A stretch of DNA of 48,613 nucleotides from Synechococcus sp. AG-670-B23 (GTDB lineage: Bacteria; Cyanobacteriota; Cyanobacteriia; PCC-6307; Cyanobiaceae). This document shows, piece by piece, positions 35,679-42,888 of this stretch (positions are counted from its first letter, which is position 1; each line of letters starts with the position of its first letter). Position numbers and translations under genes: made by a program. Location: assembly GCA_003209165.1 (NCBI GenBank), contig QCSL01000013.1:1-48613 (forward strand), in the 5' to 3' direction. The notes beneath the pieces were generated by a model. It searched no databases. It was not told the DNA's origin and worked only from the letters and a program-made list of their open reading frames with translations.

Positions 35679-35719
35679 GACGGATCAATCACATTATCTC
35701 CTGACGTGCCCCCGAAGCC

Positions 35720-36196
35720 TCAGTAGAGCTGTATGCGTACGGCTTGGCTGATGCCGGGCAAATCCGGTTCGCGTCCGCGCCAGCACTCCACCAGGGCGAA
35801 TAGAAGGATCGCCAGCACCGCCACCACGACCGTGCTGGACAGGGTGCTAAGCAGCAGGCTGCCTCCGGCAATGGGTTGGAGAAGGATCCCAAACGCGAAG
35901 CTCAGCACAACGATCACGATGTCGGTGAGCAGGGCCTGCAGGGTGTTGAAGCGCAGGAAGTAGGGAACGGCTGGATTCCGCACCACCGCCAGAAACAGCA
36001 CGAAGAACAGCAGCAGGCCACCGAAGGGAACCCCCCGATCCAATTGGATCAGCGGTACCGCGGGAACGATCAGCAGTCTCAGGAACGGGATCTGGTTAAA
36101 CACACCGTCAGCCCCGAGGCCAAAGGGAATGGCGTCACTCCAGGGGAGCAGGTACACCAGCGGTGCAAGCAGCCGCTGCCAGAGGGGAATCTGCAC
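35720..36196 (-). CDS. Tic20-like membrane protein
   Basis: Integral membrane protein of 158 residues with about four hydrophobic segments. It begins with PLWQRLLAPLVYLLPWSDAIPFG and contains VRNPAVPYFLRFNTLQALL, a stretch typical of the cyanobacterial Tic20 family. Plastid Tic20 is part of the inner-envelope import channel; the cyanobacterial function is not established. GTG 36196 is the chosen start because the longer open frame (to 36337) overlaps aroE and has no family resemblance. It lies 25 bases after the aroE stop on the same strand, so the two genes are probably co-transcribed. Confidence 0.85.
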   Translation of the reverse strand: MQIPLWQRLLAPLVYLLPWSDAIPFGLGADGVFNQIPFLRLLIVPAVPLIQLDRGVPFGGLLLFFVLFLAVVRNPAVPYFLRFNTLQALLTDIVIVVLSFAFGILLQPIAGGSLLLSTLSSTVVVAVLAILLFALVECWRGREPDLPGISQAVRIQLY

Positions 36197-36221
36197 GGTG
36201 GAGCTAAGGGTTGTTGGGACC

Positions 36222-37091
36222 TTAGGTCGCAAGAGCAGTGGCGGCGGCGCTGCGCATCGCCGCGACAGGAACGTCGTCGCGTCCACTCCACAGCCGCAGC
36301 GAGGCAGCGCCCTGCTGCACCAGCATCTCGAGACCATCGATGCAGAGTTGGCCCCGTTGTTGCCCAGCGGCGAGCCAGCTGGTGGGCCTTGGTGTGTAGA
36401 TCAGGTCGTACAACACCGCTTCTCCGTTCAGGTTTGTCCAGAGCTCGGCCCCCAGTGGCATCGCCTCGGGGTCACCGTGCTGGGCCATGCCCACCGGGGT
36501 GGTGTTCACCACGAGAGCCGCTTGAGCCACGCTTTCGTTGAGCTGAACAGCGTTGTCGAGACAGGCCGTCAGGGGGGCATGGCTCTGCTGCAGATCAGTT
36601 ATGAAGGCTTGTAGTGCCTCGCTACGCCGTCCCACAACGGTGATGCTGCCGAGGTCCAGGGTCTGCAGACCGGCGACCACGGCTCGAGCTGATCCGCCGC
36701 AGCCGATCACCACGGCATGGCGTCCTGCCCAGGCGTCGTTGGCACCGAGGGGTGCCAGAAAGCCCTCCACGTCGGTGTTGGTGCCGAACCAGCCACCGCC
36801 CGCTCCCGGAATCAGGGTGTTGACGGCACCGAGCCGTTTCGCAAGCGGGCTCAGCTCCTCGCAGAGCTCGGCGATGGCTTGTTTGTAGGGAATGGTGATG
36901 TTGAGGCCCTGGCAACCAACGGCCCTGAGACCGTTCAACACCTGGTCAAGGCTTTCGCTTGTGCAGGGCAGGGGCAGGTAGCGCCAGTTGAGCCCCATGC
37001 TTTCAAGGGCGGCGTTCTGCATCACCGGCGAAAGCGAGTGGCGAACTGGATTGCCAAGCAGGCCCACAAGGCTTGTGCCGCCGTTGATCAT
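36222..37091 (-). CDS. aroE: Shikimate dehydrogenase
   Basis: NADPH-dependent enzyme reducing 3-dehydroshikimate to shikimate in aromatic amino acid synthesis. The product is 289 residues from ATG 37091 (MINGGTSLVGLLGNPVRHSLSP). The substrate-binding SLSP, the catalytic lysine in NITIPYKQ, the glycine loop VIGCGGSARAV and the NADP-binding GRR are all present; the C-terminus has DGLEMLVQQGAASLRLW. The frame is open to 37205, but the extra 38 residues lack similarity. It is divergent from dnaK with 116 bases between starts. Confidence 0.96.
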   Translation of the reverse strand: MINGGTSLVGLLGNPVRHSLSPVMQNAALESMGLNWRYLPLPCTSESLDQVLNGLRAVGCQGLNITIPYKQAIAELCEELSPLAKRLGAVNTLIPGAGGGWFGTNTDVEGFLAPLGANDAWAGRHAVVIGCGGSARAVVAGLQTLDLGSITVVGRRSEALQAFITDLQQSHAPLTACLDNAVQLNESVAQAALVVNTTPVGMAQHGDPEAMPLGAELWTNLNGEAVLYDLIYTPRPTSWLAAGQQRGQLCIDGLEMLVQQGAASLRLWSGRDDVPVAAMRSAAATALAT

Positions 37092-37193
37092 TGTCAGGGC
37101 CGGATCGCTCCACCAGCCTGCCTGTTCGGGAACCACACCTCGCCTGTCACCGGGTCTGCTGTGGAGGATGAGCCCATTCAAATCATCATTTCT

Positions 37194-37198
37194 GGAGG
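37194..37198 (+). promoter_or_regulatory. Strong Shine-Dalgarno of dnaK
   Basis: GGAGG lies nine bases before ATG 37208 and fixes the start. No CIRCE-type inverted repeat (TTAGCACTC/GAGTGCTAA) is seen in the 116-base gap upstream, so HrcA control of this copy is not supported. Confidence 0.7.
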
Positions 37199-37207
37199 TG
37201 GGCACCG

Positions 37208-39121
37208 ATGGGCAAGGTTGTCGGCATTGACCTTGGCACTACGAACAGCTGTGTTTCCGTGATGGAGGGCGGCAAGCCCACCGTGATCGCGAACGCCGAG
37301 GGCTTCCGCACCACGCCCTCAGTGGTTGCTTACACCAAAAACCAGGATCAGCTGGTGGGTCAGATCGCCAAACGTCAGGCGGTGATGAACCCAGACAACA
37401 CCTTCTATTCCGTCAAGCGTTTCATTGGCCGTCGCGTTGATGAGGTGAATGAGGAGTCGAAAGAGGTGAGCTACGGCGTTGAGAAGGCCGGCTCCAACGT
37501 GAAGGTGAAGTGCCCGGTTCTCGACAAGCAATTCGCGCCTGAAGAAGTTTCCGCCCAGGTGCTGCGCAAGCTTGCCGAGGACGCCGGTAAGTACCTCGGT
37601 GAAACCGTCAGCCAAGCGGTTATCACCGTTCCCGCCTACTTCAACGACTCCCAGCGCCAGGCCACCAAGGATGCCGGCAAGATCGCTGGCCTTGAGGTGC
37701 TGCGCATCATCAACGAGCCCACCGCTGCGGCTCTGGCCTACGGCCTCGACAAGAAAAGCAACGAGCGCATTCTGGTCTTCGACCTGGGCGGCGGCACCTT
37801 CGACGTGTCCGTCCTGGAAGTTGGCGACGGCGTGTTTGAGGTGTTGTCCACCGCTGGTGACACGCACCTCGGTGGTGACGACTTCGACAAGGTGATCGTT
37901 GATCACCTGGCCGAGACCTTCAAATCCAATGAAGGCATCGATCTGCGTCAGGACAAGCAGGCCCTGCAGCGCCTCACCGAAGCCGCTGAAAAAGCCAAAG
38001 TGGAGCTGTCCAACGCCACCCAGAGCGAGATCAACCTGCCGTTCATCACGGCCACGCCTGAGGGTCCCAAGCACCTGGATCTCACCCTCACCCGCGCAAA
38101 GTTCGAGGAACTGGCCTCCAAGCTGATCGACCGCTGCGCCATGCCTGTGGAGCAGGCTCTCAAGGACGCCAAGCTTTCCTCCGGCGAGCTGGACGAGATC
38201 GTGATGGTGGGTGGTTCCACCCGCATCCCGGCCGTGCTCGAACTGGTGAAGCGCATCACCGGCAAAGACCCCAACCAGACGGTGAACCCCGATGAGGTGG
38301 TGGCTGTCGGTGCTGCCATTCAGGGCGGTGTGCTGGCCGGCGAGGTGAAGGACATCCTTCTGCTCGACGTCACGCCCCTCTCACTGGGTGTAGAGACCCT
38401 CGGCGGTGTGATGACCAAGATGATCACCCGCAACACCACGGTTCCCACCAAGAAGACCGAGACCTACTCCACGGCTGTGGATGGTCAGACCAACGTGGAA
38501 ATCCACGTGCTCCAGGGTGAGCGCGAGATGGCGTCCGATAACAAGTCGCTTGGAACCTTCCGTCTCGATGGCATCCCCCCGGCTCCCCGGGGCGTGCCTC
38601 AGATTGAGGTGACCTTCGACATCGATGCCAACGGCATCCTTAGCGTCACTGCCAAGGATAAGGGCAGCGGAAAGGAGCAGTCCATCTCGATCACCGGAGC
38701 GTCGACCCTCTCGGATTCCGAGGTCGACAAGATGGTCAAGGACGCTGAGGCCAACGCCAGCGCTGACAAGGAGAAGCGCGAAAAGATCGACCTCAAGAAC
38801 CAGGCCGAAACCCTCGTCTACCAGGCTGAAAAGCAGATGGGAGAACTGGGCGACAAAGTTGATGCCGACGCCAAGGCGAAGCTGGAGGAGAAGCGCCTCA
38901 AGCTCAAGGAAGCCACCGAGAAGGATGACTACGACGCGATTAAGACCCTGCTGGAGGAACTGCAGCAGGAGCTCTACACCGTGGGCGCTTCTGTTTATCA
39001 GCAGGAAGGGGCTGCAGCTGGTGCTGGTGCGCCTGGTGCTGACGCCGGTGCCGGTGCCAACGCCGGTGGTGGCGATGCCAGTGACGACGTCATTGACGCG
39101 GAGTTCACCGAGACCAAGTGA
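37208..39121 (+). CDS. dnaK: Molecular chaperone DnaK (Hsp70)
   Basis: ATP-dependent Hsp70 chaperone of 637 residues. The nucleotide-binding domain (about 1-385) has [11 protein letters not shown] (6-16), [12 protein letters not shown] (about 169-180), [11 protein letters not shown] (about 193-203) and the [10 protein letters not shown] segment (about 335-344). The linker [11 protein letters not shown] precedes the substrate-binding domain. The lid is followed by a low-complexity alanine/glycine tail ([20 protein letters not shown]) and ends [12 protein letters not shown], a DnaK2-like housekeeping ending in cyanobacteria. Cyanobacteria carry several DnaK copies; grpE and dnaJ are not in this window. 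A strong terminator follows. Confidence 0.98.
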   Translation: MGKVVGIDLGTTNSCVSVMEGGKPTVIANAEGFRTTPSVVAYTKNQDQLVGQIAKRQAVMNPDNTFYSVKRFIGRRVDEVNEESKEVSYGVEKAGSNVKVKCPVLDKQFAPEEVSAQVLRKLAEDAGKYLGETVSQAVITVPAYFNDSQRQATKDAGKIAGLEVLRIINEPTAAALAYGLDKKSNERILVFDLGGGTFDVSVLEVGDGVFEVLSTAGDTHLGGDDFDKVIVDHLAETFKSNEGIDLRQDKQALQRLTEAAEKAKVELSNATQSEINLPFITATPEGPKHLDLTLTRAKFEELASKLIDRCAMPVEQALKDAKLSSGELDEIVMVGGSTRIPAVLELVKRITGKDPNQTVNPDEVVAVGAAIQGGVLAGEVKDILLLDVTPLSLGVETLGGVMTKMITRNTTVPTKKTETYSTAVDGQTNVEIHVLQGEREMASDNKSLGTFRLDGIPPAPRGVPQIEVTFDIDANGILSVTAKDKGSGKEQSISITGASTLSDSEVDKMVKDAEANASADKEKREKIDLKNQAETLVYQAEKQMGELGDKVDADAKAKLEEKRLKLKEATEKDDYDAIKTLLEELQQELYTVGASVYQQEGAAAGAGAPGADAGAGANAGGGDASDDVIDAEFTETK

Positions 39122-39143
39122 TCGGTTGATTCACCACTGCGCT

Positions 39144-39167
39144 AGGGCCCTGCGGGGCCCTTTTTTT
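39144..39167 (+). terminator. Strong intrinsic terminator of dnaK
   Basis: AGGGCCC (39144-39150) and GGGCCCT (39155-39161) form a seven-bp stem with a TGCG tetraloop, followed by a run of seven Ts (39161-39167). It lies 22 bases past the dnaK stop and extends into the stop codon of the convergent oxidase gene. Confidence 0.92.
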
Positions 39168-40236
39168 ATGCCTGCTCAACGGCAGCGGCGACCCACTCTG
39201 CGGTGCCAGGCGTGAGCAGAACGCCGTTGCGATAGTGCCCACTGGCAAGGATCAACCCGGGTTCCAGCTTTTCCAGCAGAGGGGCCGGGCGATCCACGGG
39301 CCGGGCTCGCAGGCCACTCCAATGGCCAACCACCGTGACTGAGCGCAGCCACTCCGGTGCCCGCTCATTCAGGTTGCGCATCAGCGTCAGAGGATCCTCC
39401 GAAGCGCGATCGCCCGGTTCCACGGTGGCCCCGAGCAGCAATCGCCCGGGTGCGCTTGGAATCAGGTTGAAGCCCTGATCCACCAGCACCGAGGGCCAGT
39501 TGCTCCACGTTCTCGGACCCGTTGTCAGTTCCAGTGATAGGGCCTGGCCCAACACCGGTGTCATCGGTCGGGCCTGACACAGCGGTTCCAGCAAGACGTC
39601 CGAGCTCAGGGCTGTGCAGAGCACCACAAGGTTGTGAACGCAGCTGTCTCCATCGGCGCGATGCACATGCCAGTGGTTGTTGTTGCGCTCCAGATGGACC
39701 ACCGCCGTGGCATTCAGCTCCACGCTTTGCTCTGCCAGCGCCTGTCGCAGGGCTAGTTGCAGCAGCAGTGGATCCACACGACCGTCGTGGCGCGAGTGCA
39801 GGCCACCGTGCCTTGCCGTCGGCCACACCGCTGCCAGTTCGGCGCTAGTGACCATCTGCAGGCCCAGGTCAACGCGCTGGGCGGCCAGCTTCTCCATCTG
39901 CTCAGCCGCTCGTTCGTCCTCGGCGATTTGCAGCAGGCCCTGATGGAGCCTGAGGTCAGGCTGGTGAGCCTGCAGCATTTCGATCCATTGCGGCCAGAGC
40001 TCCATGCTCCGTCGGCGCAGCCTCCAGCCCCGCCCGCTGCTGCGGCGAAACACGTGGCCCATCAGCACCCCGAGGGATGCAGAGGTTCCACTCAAATCGT
40101 TTGCTGATCCCTCTCGATCAACGGAATGGTTCAGGCGAGGGTCGTAAACAGAGACATAGTGCCCTTGCTGGGCCAGATACCAAGCGGTGCCGAGGCCGAT
40201 GGCCCCGGCACCAATCACTCCAATGGAGCGGTTCAG
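39166..40236 (-). CDS. FAD-dependent amino-acid oxidase (ThiO/DAO-like)
   Basis: Flavoprotein of the D-amino-acid/glycine oxidase family, about 356 residues. The Rossmann dinucleotide motif is GVIGAGAIGLGTAWYLAQQG. The middle is weakly conserved, as is usual. The C-terminus has LRARPVDRPAPLL and GHYRNGVLLTPGTAEW, an ending typical of glycine oxidase ThiO, which makes iminoacetate for thiazole synthesis; the ThiO role is inferred and no thi gene is adjacent. Start: a GTG at 40218 would begin inside the first beta strand. CTG at 40236 overlaps the psbQ stop as CTGA and gives LNRSIGVIGAG, which fits the fold better. The 3' end touches the dnaK terminator. Confidence 0.85.
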   Translation of the reverse strand: MNRSIGVIGAGAIGLGTAWYLAQQGHYVSVYDPRLNHSVDREGSANDLSGTSASLGVLMGHVFRRSSGRGWRLRRRSMELWPQWIEMLQAHQPDLRLHQGLLQIAEDERAAEQMEKLAAQRVDLGLQMVTSAELAAVWPTARHGGLHSRHDGRVDPLLLQLALRQALAEQSVELNATAVVHLERNNNHWHVHRADGDSCVHNLVVLCTALSSDVLLEPLCQARPMTPVLGQALSLELTTGPRTWSNWPSVLVDQGFNLIPSAPGRLLLGATVEPGDRASEDPLTLMRNLNERAPEWLRSVTVVGHWSGLRARPVDRPAPLLEKLEPGLILASGHYRNGVLLTPGTAEWVAAAVEQA

Positions 40237-40682
40237 TTGAAGGCCTCAGCGGGGATGAGATCGCTATAGGCATCAAATCCGGCAGCCACGGCGCTGTAGG
40301 ACTTCTGCAGACGGCTGAAGTCCTGCAGGCGTGCAGCTTCATCAAGATCTGCCAGAGCTTCTTTCAAGGAGCGGGCCACCTTGGTGGCTTCCTTGCGCTC
40401 GCTCTTGTCGAGGCGCTGATTGATGTAGAGCATTTCCCGGCTCACTTCCTGCATGGGGCCATGCAGGAGGTTGCGGGTGAACACCCAATCCTTTTCACTC
40501 ACCAGCCGGGCCAGATCAGGCAGACGGGACTTTGCGTCTTCAAAGGCTGCGGCCTGGCGGCGGATTACGCCCAGGTCGTCAGGACTGATGCCGGCAGCAT
40601 TGGCAGCAGCCGGGGCCATCAGACCCAGGCTCAAGGCGACGCAGAGGCAGAACGCGGCAAGGCGGCTCAGAGCCTTCAGCAT
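40233..40682 (-). CDS. psbQ: Photosystem II protein PsbQ (CyanoQ-like)
   Basis: Lumenal extrinsic subunit that stabilises the oxygen-evolving side of photosystem II. The product is 149 residues: a signal peptide (LKALSRLAAF... to APAANA, about residue 28) and a helical-bundle domain with WVFTRNLLHGPMQEVSREML and NQRLDKSERKEATKVARSLK, matching the PsbQ family of marine Synechococcus. The Cys residues at 12 and 14 are in the hydrophobic core but not in a normal lipobox, so it looks like a signal peptidase I substrate rather than the lipoprotein described for Synechocystis CyanoQ. It is divergent from purU with 74 bases between starts. Confidence 0.9.
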   Translation of the reverse strand: MLKALSRLAAFCLCVALSLGLMAPAAANAAGISPDDLGVIRRQAAAFEDAKSRLPDLARLVSEKDWVFTRNLLHGPMQEVSREMLYINQRLDKSERKEATKVARSLKEALADLDEAARLQDFSRLQKSYSAVAAGFDAYSDLIPAEAFN

Positions 40683-40756
40683 GGTGATCGAAAATTTCCA
40701 TGCGACTTTAACCAGCCCCTCCTGCGCGGGAGAATTTTGTTTTTCAAAGCGTTGTT

Positions 40757-41611
40757 GTGAGTGACGCCACGGTCATCCTTCAGATGATCTGCCCCGATCG
40801 GCCAGGCCTGGTCAGCGAATTGGCGGGTTGGGTGGCGGCCAACGGCGGCAGCATTCGTCATGCCGATCACCACACGGATGCGGGAGCTGGGTTGTTTCTC
40901 AGCCGGATTGAGTGGCAGCTCCAGGGATTCGGCATTCCCCGGGATGAGCTTCCTGAAGCGGCTCAGGCTCTGGGACAGCGGCTTGGTGGCGAAGCGCAGC
41001 TCCACTTCTCAGACGACCATCCTCGTGTGGCGATTTTTGCAAGCAAGCAGAGCCACTGCCTGCAGGACTTGCTCTGGCGGGTTCAAAGCGGGGAGCTGCC
41101 GATGCAGGTTCCCCTGGTCATCGCCAACCATCCGGATCTGGAACCCCTGTGTGCATCATTTGAGGTTCCTTTTGTTTGTGTTCCCGTCAGTCGGGATACC
41201 AAAGCGGATGCTGAGAAGCAGATCCTGGAGCTGCTTGAACAGAACAAGGTTGAACTTGCGGTGCTGGCCAAATACATGCAGGTGTTGAGCAGTGATTTCC
41301 TTGAGCGTTTCCCCCAGGTGATCAACATTCACCATTCGTTTCTGCCAGCGTTCAAGGGCGCTCAGCCGTACCACCGGGCCTGGGACCGTGGGGTCAAGCT
41401 CATCGGTGCTACAGCCCACTACGTCACCGAAGATCTGGATGACGGCCCGATCATTGAGCAAACCACCGTTCCCGTCAGCCATCGGGACGAAGTGGAGGAT
41501 CTGATCCGCAAGGGCCGTGACACGGAACGCCTTGCCTTGGCGCGGGCCCTTCGCTTGCATCTGCGCCGTCAAGTGATGGTGTATCGCGGGCGTACTGCGG
41601 TGTTCGCATGA
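40757..41611 (+). CDS. purU: Formyltetrahydrofolate deformylase
   Basis: Hydrolyses 10-formyl-THF to THF and formate, supplying formate for PurT and balancing one-carbon pools. The product is 284 residues: an N-terminal ACT domain (about 1-80, ILQMICPDRPGLVSELAGWV) and a formyltransferase-like catalytic domain (about 87-284). Catalytic residues fall in NIHHSFLPAFKGAQPYHRAW (about 190-209) and HYVTEDLDDGPIIEQ (about 218-232), with the expected Asn, His and Asp. GTG start at 40757. Its stop overlaps the next gene as ATGA. Confidence 0.96.
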   Translation: MSDATVILQMICPDRPGLVSELAGWVAANGGSIRHADHHTDAGAGLFLSRIEWQLQGFGIPRDELPEAAQALGQRLGGEAQLHFSDDHPRVAIFASKQSHCLQDLLWRVQSGELPMQVPLVIANHPDLEPLCASFEVPFVCVPVSRDTKADAEKQILELLEQNKVELAVLAKYMQVLSSDFLERFPQVINIHHSFLPAFKGAQPYHRAWDRGVKLIGATAHYVTEDLDDGPIIEQTTVPVSHRDEVEDLIRKGRDTERLALARALRLHLRRQVMVYRGRTAVFA

Positions 41612-42888
41612 CGGCACGTCTGTACGCATGGCTGAGGGGCGACTGTCCGGCGGCCGCTTCCCCCTGGGGTTGGTGTCTGTTTCAGCTCGGACTGCTGTTG
41701 CTTCCCTCGTCAGTGTTGCTGGCCAGCCTGCTGTTTGTGCCGGCCTTGGTCCTGGGCAGCCTCCATCGTGAATGCGCCTACTGGCGTGACTGCTGGAACT
41801 GGCCGCTCCTGGTGGCTGGCGCGCTCATGTTGCTCGGCTGTTTCAGCGCCTTGCGTGTCGACCTGGCTTGGGCAGGTCTGGCCAATTGGCTGCCTTTCTT
41901 TTGGGGGTTCTGGGGGTTCCAGCCCTATGTGGCGGGGGCGGGGGCGCGCTGCCGAGCGGCGCTCTGGATGGTGGCGGGCACGGTGCCTGTTGTGGTGACT
42001 GGTTTGGGTCAGTTGTGGTTGGGTTGGCAGGGTCCCTGGCAGTCCCTGGGGGGCCTGGTGATCTGGTTCATGGCTCCTGGAGGTGAGCCAGAGGGCCGGC
42101 TGTCGGGTTTGTTCGATTACGCCAACATCGCCGCGGCCTGGTTGGCGCTGGTGTGGCCGTTGATGCTGGCGGCCCTGGTGCAACCCGGACTCGATCGCCG
42201 TCGTCGGAGTGTGGTGCTGATCCTGGCTGTCGCTTTGGTGACGGCTCTCGTGCTCACGGAATCCCGCAACGGCTGGGGCGCATTGGTGCTGGCGGTGCCC
42301 CTGGTGCTTGGACCGGTGAGTTGGCCCTGGTTGTTGCCTCTGTTAGCCCTTGGATTGATCCCTGTTCTGTTGGCGGTGTTGCCCGGTGTCCCGGAGCTTC
42401 TCCAGGACCCCGCCCGGGCCTTGGTGCCTGAGTCGGTGTGGTCACGGCTCAGCGACAGCCGCTATGCGGGGGAGCGTGCCCTGGCTTCCACTCGCCTCAG
42501 TCAGTGGGGTTTGGCTTTGCAATTGATCGCTGAACGGCCATGGCTGGGCTGGGGTGCTGCGGCTTTTTCCGTGCTGTACCCCTTGCGCACGGGCAAATGG
42601 CATGGCCATTCCCACAACCTGCCACTGGAGCTGGCGGTTAGCAGTGGGGTGCCGGTGGCGCTTGCGCTGGTGGGTCTGGTGCTGGCGTTGTTGATCGTCT
42701 CCTTGCGCTGCAGCCGCAAAAGTTTGTTTGATCGCGCCTGGTGGGCTGCGGTGCTGGTGCTGGTGGTGCTTCACGGCACTGATATGCCGTTCTTTGACAG
42801 CCGCCTAAACCTTGCCGGTTGGATTCTGCTGGCCGGACTGCGCAGTCTGATTCGGCAGACAGAGACGGCAGCGGTCAGCCGAGGCTGA
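41608..42888 (+). CDS. O-antigen ligase / Wzy-like membrane protein (IctB family candidate)
   Basis: Integral membrane protein of 426 residues, very rich in Leu, Val, Ala and Trp, with about ten predicted spans. The Wzy_C-type features include RLSGLFDYANIAAAWL, LTESRNGWGALVLA and the late periplasmic segment STRLSQWGLALQLIAERPWLG followed by GHSHNLPLELAVSSGVP. Relatives polymerise or ligate O-antigen or exopolysaccharide. A cyanobacterial subset is annotated IctB, once proposed to affect inorganic carbon accumulation. The sequence does not discriminate. The ATG overlaps the purU stop (ATGA), so it is translationally coupled to purU. Its 3' end overlaps the convergent radical SAM gene by 14 bases. 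Confidence 0.82.
   Translation: MTARLYAWLRGDCPAAASPWGWCLFQLGLLLLPSSVLLASLLFVPALVLGSLHRECAYWRDCWNWPLLVAGALMLLGCFSALRVDLAWAGLANWLPFFWGFWGFQPYVAGAGARCRAALWMVAGTVPVVVTGLGQLWLGWQGPWQSLGGLVIWFMAPGGEPEGRLSGLFDYANIAAAWLALVWPLMLAALVQPGLDRRRRSVVLILAVALVTALVLTESRNGWGALVLAVPLVLGPVSWPWLLPLLALGLIPVLLAVLPGVPELLQDPARALVPESVWSRLSDSRYAGERALASTRLSQWGLALQLIAERPWLGWGAAAFSVLYPLRTGKWHGHSHNLPLELAVSSGVPVALALVGLVLALLIVSLRCSRKSLFDRAWWAAVLVLVVLHGTDMPFFDSRLNLAGWILLAGLRSLIRQTETAAVSRG

Noticed and set aside
37092-37207. Possible CIRCE or other heat-shock operator upstream of dnaK
   Set aside because: No TTAGCACTC/GAGTGCTAA-type inverted repeat found; only a Shine-Dalgarno sequence is supported.
37319-38074. 251-codon leftward frame inside dnaK
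   Set aside because: Typical antisense frame of a GC-rich, codon-biased gene; dnaK motifs on the other strand are decisive.
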